Assembly (NCBI GenBank): GCA_963576725.1
Contig: OY755239.1
Coordinates: forward strand, 56,391,453 to 56,455,452
Source: Azorinus chamasolen
Lineage: Eukaryota; Mollusca; Bivalvia; Cardiida; Solecurtidae
Length of the DNA stretch: 64,000 bases
Direction: 5' to 3'
Shown: positions 45,340-55,009 of the stretch, in pieces
Layout of the letters: every line of letters begins with the position of its first letter
How positions within the stretch are numbered: position 1 is the stretch's first letter
Program-made: the position numbers and the translations under genes
The notes under the pieces: model-generated
The model's input: the letters and a program-made list of their open reading frames with translations, nothing else
Database searches by the model: none
Told to the model about the DNA's origin: nothing

Positions 45340-45670
45340 TCTTTTATTTCATTTTATGTCTGTTTGATTTAAACCATATGTCTACCAACAAAACACTTCA
45401 AACGGCAGCATAAGATTTGGTTTGATTTTCCCTAATTCTGCAGGCAGATATAACATGAGGTCTGTCATTAAACAGCCAGAGGTTTATTCTCCGGCATACT
45501 ATGGCACTCTTTTCCTAATTGGTTCGCATGTTAAAAGTCTATAATACTCAGCGGAACTGAAGGCTGGTTACAAAACTAAATTAAAGATCGACTGGAGAAA
45601 TCACGTCAGTCTTGATTTGACTTCCGGCTATTGCCCTGGCCCGTTGTAATACAATCAAATTTGGTCCCAT
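45340..45670. repeat. Diverged segment paired with 36897-37590
   Basis: Uninterrupted counterpart: CTAATTGGTTCGCATGTTAA, CTCAGCGGAACTG, GGTTACAAAACTAAATTAA, GAGAAATCACGTCAG. No coding frame. Confidence 0.6.
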
Positions 45671-45859
45671 GACCCGTAGACCAATCGCGTGTAGGCAAAC
45701 GTTAATATATCAAAGAGAAATGAAAACATATATTTTGTTTCATGTAAAGATCAGACGCATTCCGCTACTTAATAGGGCCATGAGTAAACAGTGTAAATCA
45801 CTTTATCAGGGTCTACATTATTTGAAACGGTTGACGAAATCATTTAAAAATATTTATTT

Positions 45860-46058
45860 TGACTTACACTTTACTTCATAGATACGATTTTGAACTCCAT
45901 TGCAAATAGGGTAGATTCAGATCAGATGGCTTCTTCAGGGGCCGTCTGATCAGGTTCTGCTCTATTTACTTATTGAATTAAATATATTCTCCAGTTTCTG
46001 CCAGGGCCAAATACCTTGTTGTTCATACGTCATTATGGAAAAATAAGTTAACGTGTTA
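45860..46058. mobile_element. TTAA-1 MITE, decayed
   Basis: CACTTTACTTCATAGATACG, core GCAAATAGGGTAGATTC, tail truncated. Confidence 0.6.
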
Positions 46059-46085
46059 TTAATCATACAGTAAAGGATAAAAGTG

Positions 46086-46200
46086 AGGTTGGGTACCCGT
46101 AAAACTGGTTTAAGCCCCCAGTAGCCACTTTGGCTACTGACCGTTCCAAGGCGGTACTCTTACTTTCACCATATAGTCTTATTTGTTATTTTATATGGTT
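46086..46200. repeat. Possible 3' tail of a retroelement
   Basis: GGTTTAAGCCCCCAGTAGCC with a perfect 8-bp stem (CAGTAGCC/GGCTACTG, 46118-46137), then GACCGTTCCAAGGCGGTAC. Resembles a motif I associate with mollusc dispersed repeats; unsure. Confidence 0.35.
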
Positions 46201-46522
46201 AATGTTTAATGTTTCGTGTCTTGGTGTGCATTGTCTTGTAATTGTGCCGTTTCTTGTTTGATGATATACATGTAGGGGTGTGATTCTCCATGTTTGACTG
46301 TGTGTGTGTTTTGGTTCACTTTTATTTTCGTAAATAGTTAAGTAAAACTGCAACGAAGTGTAGAAGTGTCTTAACCATATTTTGCTAAGACAAATCTTCT
46401 TTTTGTGTTCTTCTTTGGCATGATGATAATGACATTTGGATAAACCCGTGAAGTGTAAACCCTGTAAACCACAAACCCTGTAAGCAACTCTAATAAGTAA
46501 AATTATCTATCAATTATATAAT

Positions 46523-46927
46523 AGGCAACATAATGCAGGGTGACTGTCATACATAATGTTCCTCTGTAATCTCTCTGTAAGACAGACGGCAACATAATGC
46601 AGGGTGACTTTCATACATAATGTTCCTCTGTAATCTCTCTGTAAGACCGGCGGCAACATAATGCAGGGTGACTGTTCCTCTGTTATATGTCTGTAAGACA
46701 GGTAGCAACATAATGCAGGGTAACTCTCATACAGAACGTTCCGCTGTTATATGTCTATAAGATAGGTGGCAACATAATGTAGGATGGCCGTCATACAGAA
46801 TGTTCCTGAGTCTGTCTGTAAGACAGGTGGCAACATAGGTTTGGGTGACAGTCTTGCAGAAAGTTCCAAGATGCAGGAAGCTCTTCTTGGAGCTTTCTAT
46901 ACGACTTTCACTCTGTGTTAGGCAATT
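46523..46927. repeat. Six-unit tandem array of a TA-4 hairpin arm
   Basis: Units beginning GGCAACATAATGCAGGGTGA at 46523, 46588, 46652, about 46704, 46768 and 46829 (52-65 bp each). Only the last unit continues into a full hairpin with right arm GAGCTTTCTATACGAC. Confidence 0.82.
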
Positions 46928-47065
46928 ATGTGGAGCAAGTACACATCATGATTAGTATATCACCCATGTTCAAATCTTATTTCTCGGCCAACGTATCCAC
47001 AATCCCATGTTTCTGCGATGGAATTTGCACAATATAATTAAACTGTGTTTCTCTTTCTCTTTCAG

Positions 47066-47110
47066 TCGGAGAAAAATCAGATTCTCACTTCGAATCTTTG
47101 GCTCAGACAT
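47066..47110 (+). CDS. nAChR alpha-type subunit, exon 3 (45-bp exon)
   Basis: A 45-bp exon between a CTCTTTCAG acceptor and a GTGAGT donor, phase 0 at both ends. It encodes SEKNQILTSNLWLRH, matching the near-invariant nAChR segment EKNQ..T.N.WL. The tryptophan is the loop D position of the ligand-binding domain, on the complementary face. A 45-bp exon at this point is characteristic of nAChR genes in many animals. It is separated from the previous exon by an intron of 36,029 bp, very long compared with the other introns here (2607, 2214, 807 and 291 bp). Confidence 0.95.
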
Positions 47111-47338
47111 GTGAGTATGTATGTGTTGTCCCAGCGAACACATTTATTTTAATAAACAATCCCTTTCCTTGAGTTGATAATTTGTTTAAGATTTAGATAT
47201 CAATCTAAATTTTCAACTTGCACAACTTGTAAAACAAATTCTTGATTCTATAATGTTTCGCTTCGCCCTTTTCTGTTCTAAGTTTCGAAGGCATGTGATT
47301 GCACATAACTATTTTTGCATTGCGTGCATAATTACGTA

Positions 47339-47529
47339 CAGTAAAGTCCCGCTGATATATGACCCCTCATACAAATTTTAATTCTAGATTTTTAAACCAG
47401 GTGGTAGCTTAATGCAGGACAGAAGTTATGCAGAAAGTTCCTACAGGAACTTTCTACATTACTTTTGCCCTTCATTAAGCAACCACCTGGTGTTAATGAA
47501 TCATATGACCGCATAGGCGCGTCTTACTC
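47339..47529. mobile_element. TA-1 MITE
   Basis: CAGTAAAGTCCCGCTGATAT, TA both sides; hairpin apex GTTCCTACAGGAAC. 47530-48189 shows nothing recognised. Confidence 0.75.
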
Positions 47530-48189
47530 TATTATAAAATCAATGTCTGTGTATAACCAAACACCCTTATGTAATGTTGAATCTATAACATTTTTGCTGA
47601 ATATAGGCGAACGATGTACCTCTTTTAGATGCTTTGCAGCATTTTTTTGTAGTAGATGTATTAAATGATATTCGTTGTAAAAGGTATAATCTATAGTTCG
47701 CGTACAGTGACCTACTTTCTACTGCTGTTCTTGTGTTTACACGATCGAAAAGATGTTTGTTGGGACTCCTCAATTAACTGAAAGCTAGATAGCTTAGATA
47801 CATGTAATAAGTATGTACTCACATTGCTAAATCTATGTCCTTTAGGCTTTAATTATTGACATCTAGACATATTAAATCCACAGGTTGGCCCGTGTGTATT
47901 CCACACTAACATAAATTGCGCCTTGAATTTGCTGATGAAATGACATCAAAAACAAAACAAAACAGTGCCCGGTAACAGCATAATTAAATCGAATGAAACG
48001 TCAAAGAAGTAGTGTATGGTGTGGGTTGTATTTCAAGCAATTAAATGAACACAGGAAAGCAGTTTTTTGTTTTATGCAAGAATAGCGATAATACACGTTT
48101 TTCGGGCAATTTAACACCTGCAGTGTCCCTTGGGACTGTTGTTGCCCTCGCCTCGTCTTGTAAAACCCCGATAAGAACAAGTATCATTA

Positions 48190-48350
48190 TCCGTCTTTAA
48201 GACAGATATCAGCTTAATGCAGGGTGAAAGTCGTGCAGAAAGCTTTCTGTAGGAGCTTTCATGTAGGAGCTTTCTGCATGACTCTCATCCTGCATTAAGC
48301 AGACACCTGCCTAAAAAGGCATCCATTCTTCATCACTAAAATTTCGAAGC
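48190..48350. mobile_element. TA-4/TA-6 MITE without outer ends
   Basis: Hairpin 48196-48312, AATGCAGGGTGAAAGTCG; apex segment GTAGGAGCTTTC duplicated. Confidence 0.65.
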
Positions 48351-48427
48351 ATCGTGTTTTTCTTGTATCTACTATTGTATCATATTCAACTATAGTCCGC
48401 CTCATGCAGTATAACCATGTAGTACTC

Positions 48428-48612
48428 CGAGGTCCAGATAAGATGCGCAAATTAAAACATTTTCAAGAATAACTTCTTTGTTTCTCCACCAAACCCTATG
48501 TTGTGACCACTCTTTAGAATCGTATCGTCGAGACGATTCTAATGAGTGGTCACAACATAGGGTTTGGTGGAGAAATATACGATTTTAGTATTTAAGTACG
48601 CCCCTTTATCTG
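48428..48612. mobile_element. HAT-1 MITE
   Basis: GAGGTCCAGATAAGATGCGC to TATCTGTTGCTCTAG; hairpin with CACCAAACCCTATGTTGTG. Flanks share AGTACT but no clean 8-bp repeat. Confidence 0.75.
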
Positions 48613-48824
48613 TTGCTCTAGTACTTCATATGTATTCTTATAAGACATCCTTAATACTGTTTAGGTGATATTTTAATGGCATAATTATGAACACGGGAAG
48701 GTTTAGTCATGGCAGAAACTGTAGAATGAGACGTATATAATTCCATGAAATTACGCAACACGATAACTTCTCAATGGTATGAACGAATCGTTGTATCGGA
48801 GTTAATGTTGTAACAAGCCAGAGT

Positions 48825-49074
48825 TTAACCCTTTCCCTGTTCTATGTTTATTCCAAATTTCAATACCTACTGAATATTCGTTAACACAATAGTTATAAAG
48901 AAATATGGAAGGTGGAACATTGTAGGCATTGTAGAAAGCATAGAAACAGAACAATCAAATTCTATTAGCAAACAGAGCAGACCCTGATCAGACGGCTCCT
49001 CTAGGAGACGTCTGATCTGGGTCTACTCTGTTTGCAAATGCGTGAAAACACGTTTACATGAGGGAAAGGGTTAA
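48825..49074. mobile_element. TTAA-7 MITE, intact, 250 bp
   Basis: TTAACCCTTTCCCTGTTCTA to CATGAGGGAAAGGGTTAA; hairpin 48968-49035, apex GCTCCTCTAGGAG. Close copy of 56297-56546. Confidence 0.87.
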
Positions 49075-49102
49075 CTAGGAAACAGCAGGATAGATGATAA
49101 AT

Positions 49103-49525
49103 GTTAATCCTCACAAGGCTGAATTTTCAAATGGACTATTCTAAAATTCGAACAGGTCAAACCTATGCCATTATAGGGAATATGTTTGCTTATGATATGA
49201 TATAGATATGATTCTGCAGTTTCTGTCATGGCTAAAAATTCCGATGTCCAAGAGCTATTATAACATATAACAAATTAATCTAATTAATATTAATGACATC
49301 ATTATCTTTTACATAAATATTCATGGATGAAAGGGTTAATCCTTTGCTCCATAAATACGCAATAAGAGCTGTCTGATCTGGGTCTGCACTATGTGCACTC
49401 AGGATCTTTAAGGCCTGCGTTTATCCTGTCTTTTATAGAAATAATTGCTAATGTATTCTACGAAGTACTATTTGAATACTACATGTAAAGAGAGGGTGAA
49501 GTTAAACACATAAATGCTCATGGAG
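49103..49525. mobile_element. TTAA-6 left end fused to TTAA-1, then a second TTAA-1 remnant
   Basis: TTAATCCTCACAAGG start; switches near 49170 to the TTAA-1 tail, ending AAAGGGTTAA at 49339. That TTAA begins a partial TTAA-1 (CCTTTGCTCCATAAATACGC). Confidence 0.55.
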
Positions 49526-49531
49526 TAGGGT

Positions 49532-49674
49532 GTTAAGACAGGGACAGTTTTTGTGCAGGGTGAGTGTCGTGCATTAAGCACCTCTTGGAGTTTTCTGCAT
49601 GGTTTTCAACCATGTTTTCAGCCACACCTGCCTAAAAGGTTATCAGTTCTTTACTTTAACGCGGTATTACACTG
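49532..49674. mobile_element. TA-4 MITE next to exon 4
   Basis: GACAGGGACAGTTTTTG..., hairpin arms GCAGGGTGAGTGTCGTGC, end TATTACACTG then TA. Left terminus lost. Ends 43 bp before exon 4. Confidence 0.65.
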
Positions 49675-49717
49675 TAGTTAGTATCAAACATGTCTGCAAC
49701 ACTTGTCTTTGTTACAG

Positions 49718-49827
49718 GAGTGGATGGATTCTCGACTTCGTTGGGACCCGGCTTTATTTGGTGAAATTCAAATGACACACATTCCATCTGTTAATCTATG
49801 GAGACCGGACATCATCGTATACAACAA
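49718..49827 (+). CDS. nAChR alpha-type subunit, exon 4 (110-bp exon, loop A)
   Basis: A 110-bp exon, the size usual for this nAChR exon, starting at EWMDSRLRWD and ending inside the Asn codon of LWRPDIIVYN-N. The last two bases (AA) are completed by C from the next exon. It carries WRPD and the loop A tyrosine (DIIVY) of the agonist site. Acceptor GTTACAG, donor GTAAGT. A TA-4 remnant ends 43 bp upstream of the exon, and TA-4 and TTAA-2 elements follow within 200 bp downstream. Confidence 0.95.
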
Positions 49828-49924
49828 GTAAGTAATTTAATATTATTTAAACATTTTCATTTCCAGCTTTTATTGCTGACTAAGAAGAGGAAACAAATTC
49901 ACACCTTTCTTTTATGTACTGAAA

Positions 49925-50227
49925 AACGAAGGTTATGCAGAAAGCCCCTGCAGAAGCTTTTGCACTACTTTCACCTTGCATTCCGCAGCTATCTGCTTTT
50001 AACCCATTACCTCATAGGTTATTTTTAGATATAACCTCTTTAAATAAATCTACCGCAAAGGAGCATTAACTAGAGAAAAGGAAAATGTTAGAATTTTGTA
50101 GTTTGAAACCATTGTGATAAATAGAGCATTTGCTCCTATAGGAGCAGATGCTCTTTTTATCACAATGGTTTCAAGAAATGACTTTTACAGAGTCGTCAAA
50201 AGCCGTCAATATGAGGGAAAGGGTTAA
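49925..50227. mobile_element. TA-4 hairpin scrap followed by an intact TTAA-2 MITE
   Basis: Scrap 49925-49997. TTAA-2 at 49999-50227 (229 bp): TTAACCCATTACCTCATAGG to AATATGAGGGAAAGGGTTAA, apex CTCCTATAGGAG at 50133. Confidence 0.8.
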
Positions 50228-50285
50228 ATACATCTGTGGCAACTCATCAAGTGATCGCTTTAGAAGGGTTTTATTGTACACTGTG

Positions 50286-50491
50286 CAGTAGAACCTTTCT
50301 AAAGTGGCCATCAAACGGAGACCTAAGTATGGGTCTGTAAGGCAGGTGGTAGCTTAATACAGGTCAAACGTTATGTAGAAAGCTCCTATGGGAGCTTTCT
50401 GCATTACATTTGCCCTATATCAAGCAATCACCTGTTTGTTAAGACTCACATGTTAAAAAAGGACGAATGAGCGCTTAGGAAGGCTCTACTG
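50286..50491. mobile_element. TA-1b MITE
   Basis: CAGTAGAACCTTTCTAAAG to AGGCTCTACTG, 206 bp; TG rather than TA at both flanks; apex CTCCTATGGGAG. 50492-50872 unassigned. Confidence 0.72.
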
Positions 50492-50872
50492 TGTTTATAG
50501 ATTACCCTTGCACCCCATTTGGTGTCGTCTAAAGATATTGCACAGGCCTGAGGCCAGACGTATAATTTGTAATGCTGCCATGATATTGCATAAAAGTCTC
50601 GTTTATATACACAGAAAGTATAATAAATAAAATTATTCAGATATGATCCGCAATATATATAGGCCATTAATAATATTACTAAACAACCTAAAAGGCAACT
50701 TAAGCAGACTAATAGTGGCTTAATGGCTATTGAATTTAGGAATATATCTTCGAAGGCAAGACCTTATGTCATAAACTATGGAACAAAAGCTAACATATTG
50801 TCGGAATTGTGTTTATTTATGGAGTCTACCTCTAATCAGCATAAAAGAAAAAATACTCAGAAATAAACATGT

Positions 50873-51095
50873 TTAACCCTTTCCCTCATATAAACGTGTT
50901 TTCAAGCATTTGCAAACAGAGTAGATCCAGATCAGACGTCCCCTGTAGGAATGGAATTTGATAGCCATGTTTCTTTAGTTTCTAAAATGGCTAAAATGCT
51001 CCACATTACATATTTCATTATGACAATTTTGTCCATGAATATTCAGTAGGTACTGAAAGCTGTGATACACATATCTCTAATAGGGAAAGGGTTAA
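50873..51095. mobile_element. TTAA-7 MITE, hairpin right arm lost
   Basis: TTAACCCTTTCCCTCATATA, core left arm GCAAACAGAGTAGATCC, end AATAGGGAAAGGGTTAA. Confidence 0.72.
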
Positions 51096-51168
51096 ACCAA
51101 ATATAACAGACTCACTTTCCAATCAAATATATCTCCCTTACCATCGATTATAAATCGAATACAAGAAT

Positions 51169-51403
51169 ATAACCATTTACTCCATAAATATTCATTTAAA
51201 AATAATGACATCATGAATATTAATTAGGCCCATTGCTATAACAGCACATGGACAGAGGAAAGTTTGGCCATGGCAGAAACTGTAGAATCATATTCATATT
51301 ACATCATAGGCAAACAGAGCAGACCCTGTATGTGCCATCTGATATGTGTCTGCACTGTTTGCAAAGGCGCAGAAATACTTACATATGGAGTACGTAGGGT
51401 AAT
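51169..51403. mobile_element. TTAA-1 MITE with shortened hairpin
   Basis: AACCATTTACTCCATAAAT to ATATGGAGTACGTAGGGTAA; core GCAAACAGAGCAGACCC with inner stem deleted. Confidence 0.7.
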
Positions 51404-51610
51404 TGTTTTTATATAATATGTTACTTGAATACAAAGTTTTCATTTAGTCAATACATTCTGAAAGTAAGATATCCCTCCAAAGCACAAGCAGCATTTGCAA
51501 ATCGTTTGGATAGATATGTGAATTACTTGATAAGTTTTTGACCTGATGCAGATTCTAATATTGCCTGACTTATAACGTTGGACACTGACCTTCGCGTTGA
51601 CTCTGATATA

Positions 51611-51918
51611 CAGCTGAACTTCGATATCTCGAACTTCAATGGATCATACAAATTAGTTCGAGATAACTGAAGTTCGAATTATCCGATTTCTGATCTGGAC
51701 AATTTCACAACTTAATACAGGTCTAAAATAATGCTGAAAGCTCTTGTAGGAGCATTCAGCATTACTTTAGAGCTGCATTAAGATGTAACACGTATTTCTA
51801 CTACGTAGTTATACATTTTATAGCAATTCTGTATTGCAAGTTGTTGAAGGACTGAACTTTTAGTTCGAGTTATCCCGAAGTTCGAATTATCGGAGCTCGA
51901 GATATCTAAGTGCAACTG
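51611..51918. mobile_element. TA-3 MITE
   Basis: CAGCTGAACTTCGATATCTC, TA both sides; sub-terminal TTCGAGTTATCCCGAAG; central hairpin AATGCTGAAAGCTC. Ends 123 bp before exon 5. Confidence 0.8.
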
Positions 51919-52041
51919 TAGTACTTTTAACCATGCGTATTCTGTCACATACTTCATTTACATTTGAAATGTAGGACTAGAAGCCAAACTAAACCCTTAA
52001 GCGAAACTAAACCTTTAATTGCAATTTGTATCTGTTTCCAG

Positions 52042-52222
52042 CGCTGATGGTAATTTTGTAGTTACCCTGATGACAAAGGCTTCGGTCTTCTATACAGGCC
52101 TTATTGTGTGGGAGCCACCTGCTATATACAAGACATACTGTCCAATCAACGTCGAGTTCTTCCCATTTGACCAGCAGGAATGCTTTATGAAGTTTGGCTC
52201 CTGGACGTACGACGGACATGAG
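52042..52222 (+). CDS. nAChR alpha-type subunit, exon 5 (loop E, Cys-loop, loop B)
   Basis: 181 bp, entering at codon position 3 (split Asn) and ending in phase 0. It reads [19 protein letters not shown], then [10 protein letters not shown], then the Cys-loop: two cysteines separated by 13 residues, spanning [13 protein letters not shown], the signature of the superfamily. It ends GSWTYDGHE, holding the loop B tryptophan of the principal binding face. Acceptor TGTTTCCAG, donor GTGATT. In the assembled fragment the Cys-loop cysteines are residues 122 and 136. Confidence 0.96.
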
Positions 52223-52606
52223 GTGATTACTTCTTTATAAAAAATAAACCGAAAAGCGATCTGATTTCTAGCAATATAGTTTGTTATCTGCGGTAGCACA
52301 TTCGTTAATATCTTCCCCACATATAACACGAAAAGCAAACTGTTTGGTCTAGTGAAATCGGTGAGGAATGTATTACCGTTAGAGATACGCAATTCCTAAC
52401 TGAAAATACATGTAACTTTGTTTACAAGAGAAAAAAATGTACAGTTACCTCTGTGAGATTTCGGATAAATAAATTATAGCATTGAATGCATTTTAGAGAT
52501 GTTGCAGCAAATTATCTAAATCATAATTATATAATACAACCTGGTTCTAACAAACGTAAAATAAAGAAGGCTGTTTATTTAGAATGTCCGTGCTTAAATT
52601 TATATA
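52223..52606 (+). other. Start of the exon 5-6 intron, no repeat recognised
   Basis: About 380 bp without a MITE, between exon 5 and the TA-2 element. Confidence 0.5.
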
Positions 52607-52994
52607 TAGTAAAACGTCTCTATAACGGCCACTAAATTAATCAAGTATTTTGTGTTAAAGGAAGGTGGCTGCTTAAAGCAAGATGGAAGTAAAACAGAAC
52701 GCTCCTATAAGAGCGTTCTGTTTTACTTCCACCTTGCTTTTAACAGCCACCTGCCCTAAATGCTAACTAATTAACATAATTTAGTGGCCGTTATAGAGAG
52801 GTATTACTTAAATTTATATATAGTAAAACCTCTCTAATATAACCACCACAATCAGTCTCATACTATGTCTTAGAGGCAGGTGGTAGCTTAATGCAGGACG
52901 AAAGTTTTGCAAAAAGCACCTACCTGCTTTACAACACGACACTGTCTTTTACTTTAGTGGTCACTTTAGTGGTCGCTTTAGAGTGGTTCTGCTG
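52607..52994. mobile_element. Two back-to-back TA elements next to exon 6 (TA-2 then TA-1)
   Basis: TA-2 at 52607-52809 and a TA-1 with a truncated right arm at 52821-52994. A 23-bp direct repeat (52593 and 52807) covers flank plus the start of each element. The second ends GTTCTGCTG, 35 bp before exon 6. Confidence 0.72.
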
Positions 52995-53029
52995 TATGTG
53001 CACTTATCCATGTGTGTACTTTTTGTCAG

Positions 53030-53836
53030 GTTGATCTTCAGCATGTAGCGGAGGAACATGGTATTATGGTGGGCAACCAGATGGTCATTCCGAAAGGCGT
53101 AGATCTCTGCGACTACTACCAGAATGTGGAGTGGGACATAATCAATGTAACAGCCAGAAGAAAGGAGAAATTCTACCCTTGTTGTCCTGAACCATACCCT
53201 GACATTACCTTCAACATCACTATCCGCCGTAGAACTCTGTTTTATACAATCAACCTTATCATGCCTTGCATTGCCATCTCTTGTTTGACCGTCCTTGTCT
53301 TCTACCTGCCCAGTGACTCCGGGGAGAAGATCACACTCTCAATATCCATATTACTCGCACTGACTGTGTTCTTCTTGCTGCTTTCTGATATAAACCCACC
53401 TACGTCCCTTGTGATACCGTTAATAGGAAAATATCTTCTATTTACAATGATTGTTGTCACGATGTCGATATTCTTGACAGTTTACACTCTGAGTGTTCAC
53501 TTCCGATCTCCGGCAACACACGAAATGTCGCCGTGGATTAAACGAGTCTTCACGGAGATTCTCCCGAAGGCGTTATGTATGAAGAGACCTGAAAGGAAAC
53601 CACAGGCGTCGGTGAGAACTGTGAATGGTATGGAAATGAGAGACGTGTCTATGGAAACACACGTCTTTACCCCGACCTACGAACACACTTCACCAACTTA
53701 TGAAAACTTGAGGCGAAGAACCGGACAACAGCAAAAATACCACGACCTTTCAAGATATCCTAAAGAAATCAGAGAGTCCTTGAAAGGAGTAAAATTCATA
53801 GCAGAACATTTGAAGAAAGAGGATGAAGAAAAGTCA
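53030..53836 (+). CDS. nAChR alpha-type subunit, exon 6 (loop C, M1-M3, cytoplasmic loop)
   Basis: An 807-bp exon (269 codons), phase 0, acceptor TTTTTGTCAG, donor GTAAGT. It contains [11 protein letters not shown] with vicinal cysteines at 53180-53185, which define alpha-type subunits and form the loop C cap. Next come M1 (about exon residues 71-93), M2 (about 100-118) with GEK at its cytoplasmic end, which fits a cation channel, and M3 (about 133-157). The outer end of M2 reads [11 protein letters not shown], so the usual acidic residue there is Asp rather than Glu. A cytoplasmic loop of about 110 residues follows, starting [11 protein letters not shown] and ending KKEDEEKS; it carries the amphipathic helix before M4. 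Further sequons are NVT and NIT. The sequence most resembles heteromeric neuronal alpha subunits (alpha2/3/4/6 type) rather than alpha7; this assignment is inference. Reading through the donor adds eight residues and then a stop, so the donor must be used to reach M4. A TA-1 remnant ends 35 bp upstream. Confidence 0.97.
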
Positions 53837-54127
53837 GTAAGTATAAGTATACATATGCTGTAGGCCTCACCTAATGTTAGTAAAATATGACGTAGCGCAT
53901 TTGCCTGTTTTAACCCGAGTCATGAACATTATTTTCGTCAATGATATATTTGAATACAATTTATTATTTAATTAATATTAAGAAAGGGTGACAAGTTGTA
54001 ATTATTCATGCGCTTCTCTACATCATGCTCACTAGATTGAATCCACAGACAAATGCCTGTGGAAATAAGATAGATGTTCCTTTTTGGGGGTATAACGTTT
54101 AAGTTCCTTTGTTATTCTTTATTACAG

Positions 54128-54295
54128 GTAGAACAGGATTGGAATTACGTTGCCATGGTAATGGACCGACTCTTCCTGTTCATCTTCTTGACTGCCTGTG
54201 TTTGTGGTACAACCGGCATTTTCTTGAATGCCCCTTCCTTGTACGACCCGAGGGAAGCTATGTCTCCTGATGACTTTAATTGTTCTCGTGCGTAA
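54128..54295 (+). CDS. nAChR alpha-type subunit, terminal exon 7 (M4 and C terminus)
   Basis: 168 bp including the TAA stop, phase 0, acceptor TTATTACAG. It begins [18 protein letters not shown], the standard sequence leading into M4, then M4 itself (about 20 hydrophobic residues around [15 protein letters not shown]), then a short extracellular tail ending NCSRA with a possible NCS sequon. With exons 2-6 this gives 473 residues, the usual length for a mature nAChR subunit. The preceding intron (291 bp) is the only one in this gene without a recognisable MITE. Confidence 0.96.
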   Translation, partial: VEQDWNYVAMVMDRLFLFIFLTACVCGTTGIFLNAPSLYDPREAMSPDDFNCSRA

Positions 54296-54408
54296 ACAAC
54301 AAAGTTGGTTGCGTTTTGTTAAATGGGCATAAAAGGATGCACGTACTTTCTTTCATGTGACCATGATCTAAACGTCATCACGATTTAGAATCTACTTCAT
54401 GTTTGTCC

Positions 54409-54770
54409 TTAACGATTTCCTTCATATAAAAGCGTTGTCATGATTTTTGCAAACAGGGTATACCCAAATCAGTTGGCTCCTACAGGAGCCGTCTGATCAG
54501 GGTCTGTTCTGTTGGCTAAGATTTATAGATTTGATTATGCAGTTTCCACACCAGTGAAAACAAATCCATTTCCGTGTTTCATTTTATTGGTCCTATCCAC
54601 GAATACGAATGAGGTGAAACATATTGAATAAATATTAAACATGGAAAGAGTTAATCCTTGCCATTCATTATATGAATAGTGTCCGTAATGGGGGACATAG
54701 ACAAACAGGGTAGACTTAGAACAGAGGACTCTCTAGGCAGGGTTTACACTGTGTATTGAATGTTTTACCT
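54409..54770. mobile_element. TTAA-7 MITE chained to a TTAA-6-like element
   Basis: TTAACGATTTCCTTCATATA to ATGGAAAGAGTTAA (54409-54654), hairpin GTTGGCTCCTACAGGAGCC. The same TTAA starts CCTTGCCATTC with core CAGGGTAGACTTAG. Confidence 0.68.
54627..54632 (+). promoter_or_regulatory. candidate polyadenylation signal
   Basis: First AATAAA after the receptor stop codon, 332 bp downstream. It lies inside the TTAA-7 element at 54409-54654, so if used the MITE would supply the 3' end of the transcript. No other evidence; weaker variants such as CATAAA occur nearer. Confidence 0.25.
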
Positions 54771-54828
54771 ACAGGTTACATTGGCAGAATAATGAAGTTA
54801 GACAAACACCTCCAACAGAAAACTAGAT

Positions 54829-54942
54829 ACAGTAAACTCCGTCTAATAAAGAAAAAAATAAGTATTTCTAGGCAGGTTAATGAAGGATGAAACCTTGAAA
54901 GTCATGCAGAAAGCCTCAAGGGGTGTAGACGAGTTTTATTGT
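54829..54942. mobile_element. TA-4 MITE, internally deleted
   Basis: CAGTAAACTCCGTCTAATA, GAGTTTTATTG end; hairpin truncated after CAGAAAGCC. Confidence 0.6.
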
Positions 54943-55009
54943 GCATTCAAAATAGATATTTGGATTAGTTCATTGTGCTAAATTAGCCTTTATTTGGCTT
55001 ACCCCTTTG

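Larger units (their letters stand above)
11037..47065 (+). other. 36-kb receptor intron packed with MITEs
   Basis: Intron between exons 2 and 3, GT...AG, 36,029 bp. It contains most of the elements listed here, inserted in both orientations and often nested. No conserved coding sequence was recognised in it on either strand. Open frames over 60 codons are mostly read-throughs of hairpin elements. Confidence 0.85.

Noticed and set aside
46523..46927. Array first read as a regulatory or satellite repeat
   Set aside because: Each unit is recognisably a TA-4 hairpin arm, so it is reported as MITE-derived.
52090..52392. 100-codon open frame on the - strand, and 52007-52219 (-)
   Set aside because: Antisense shadows of receptor exon 5.
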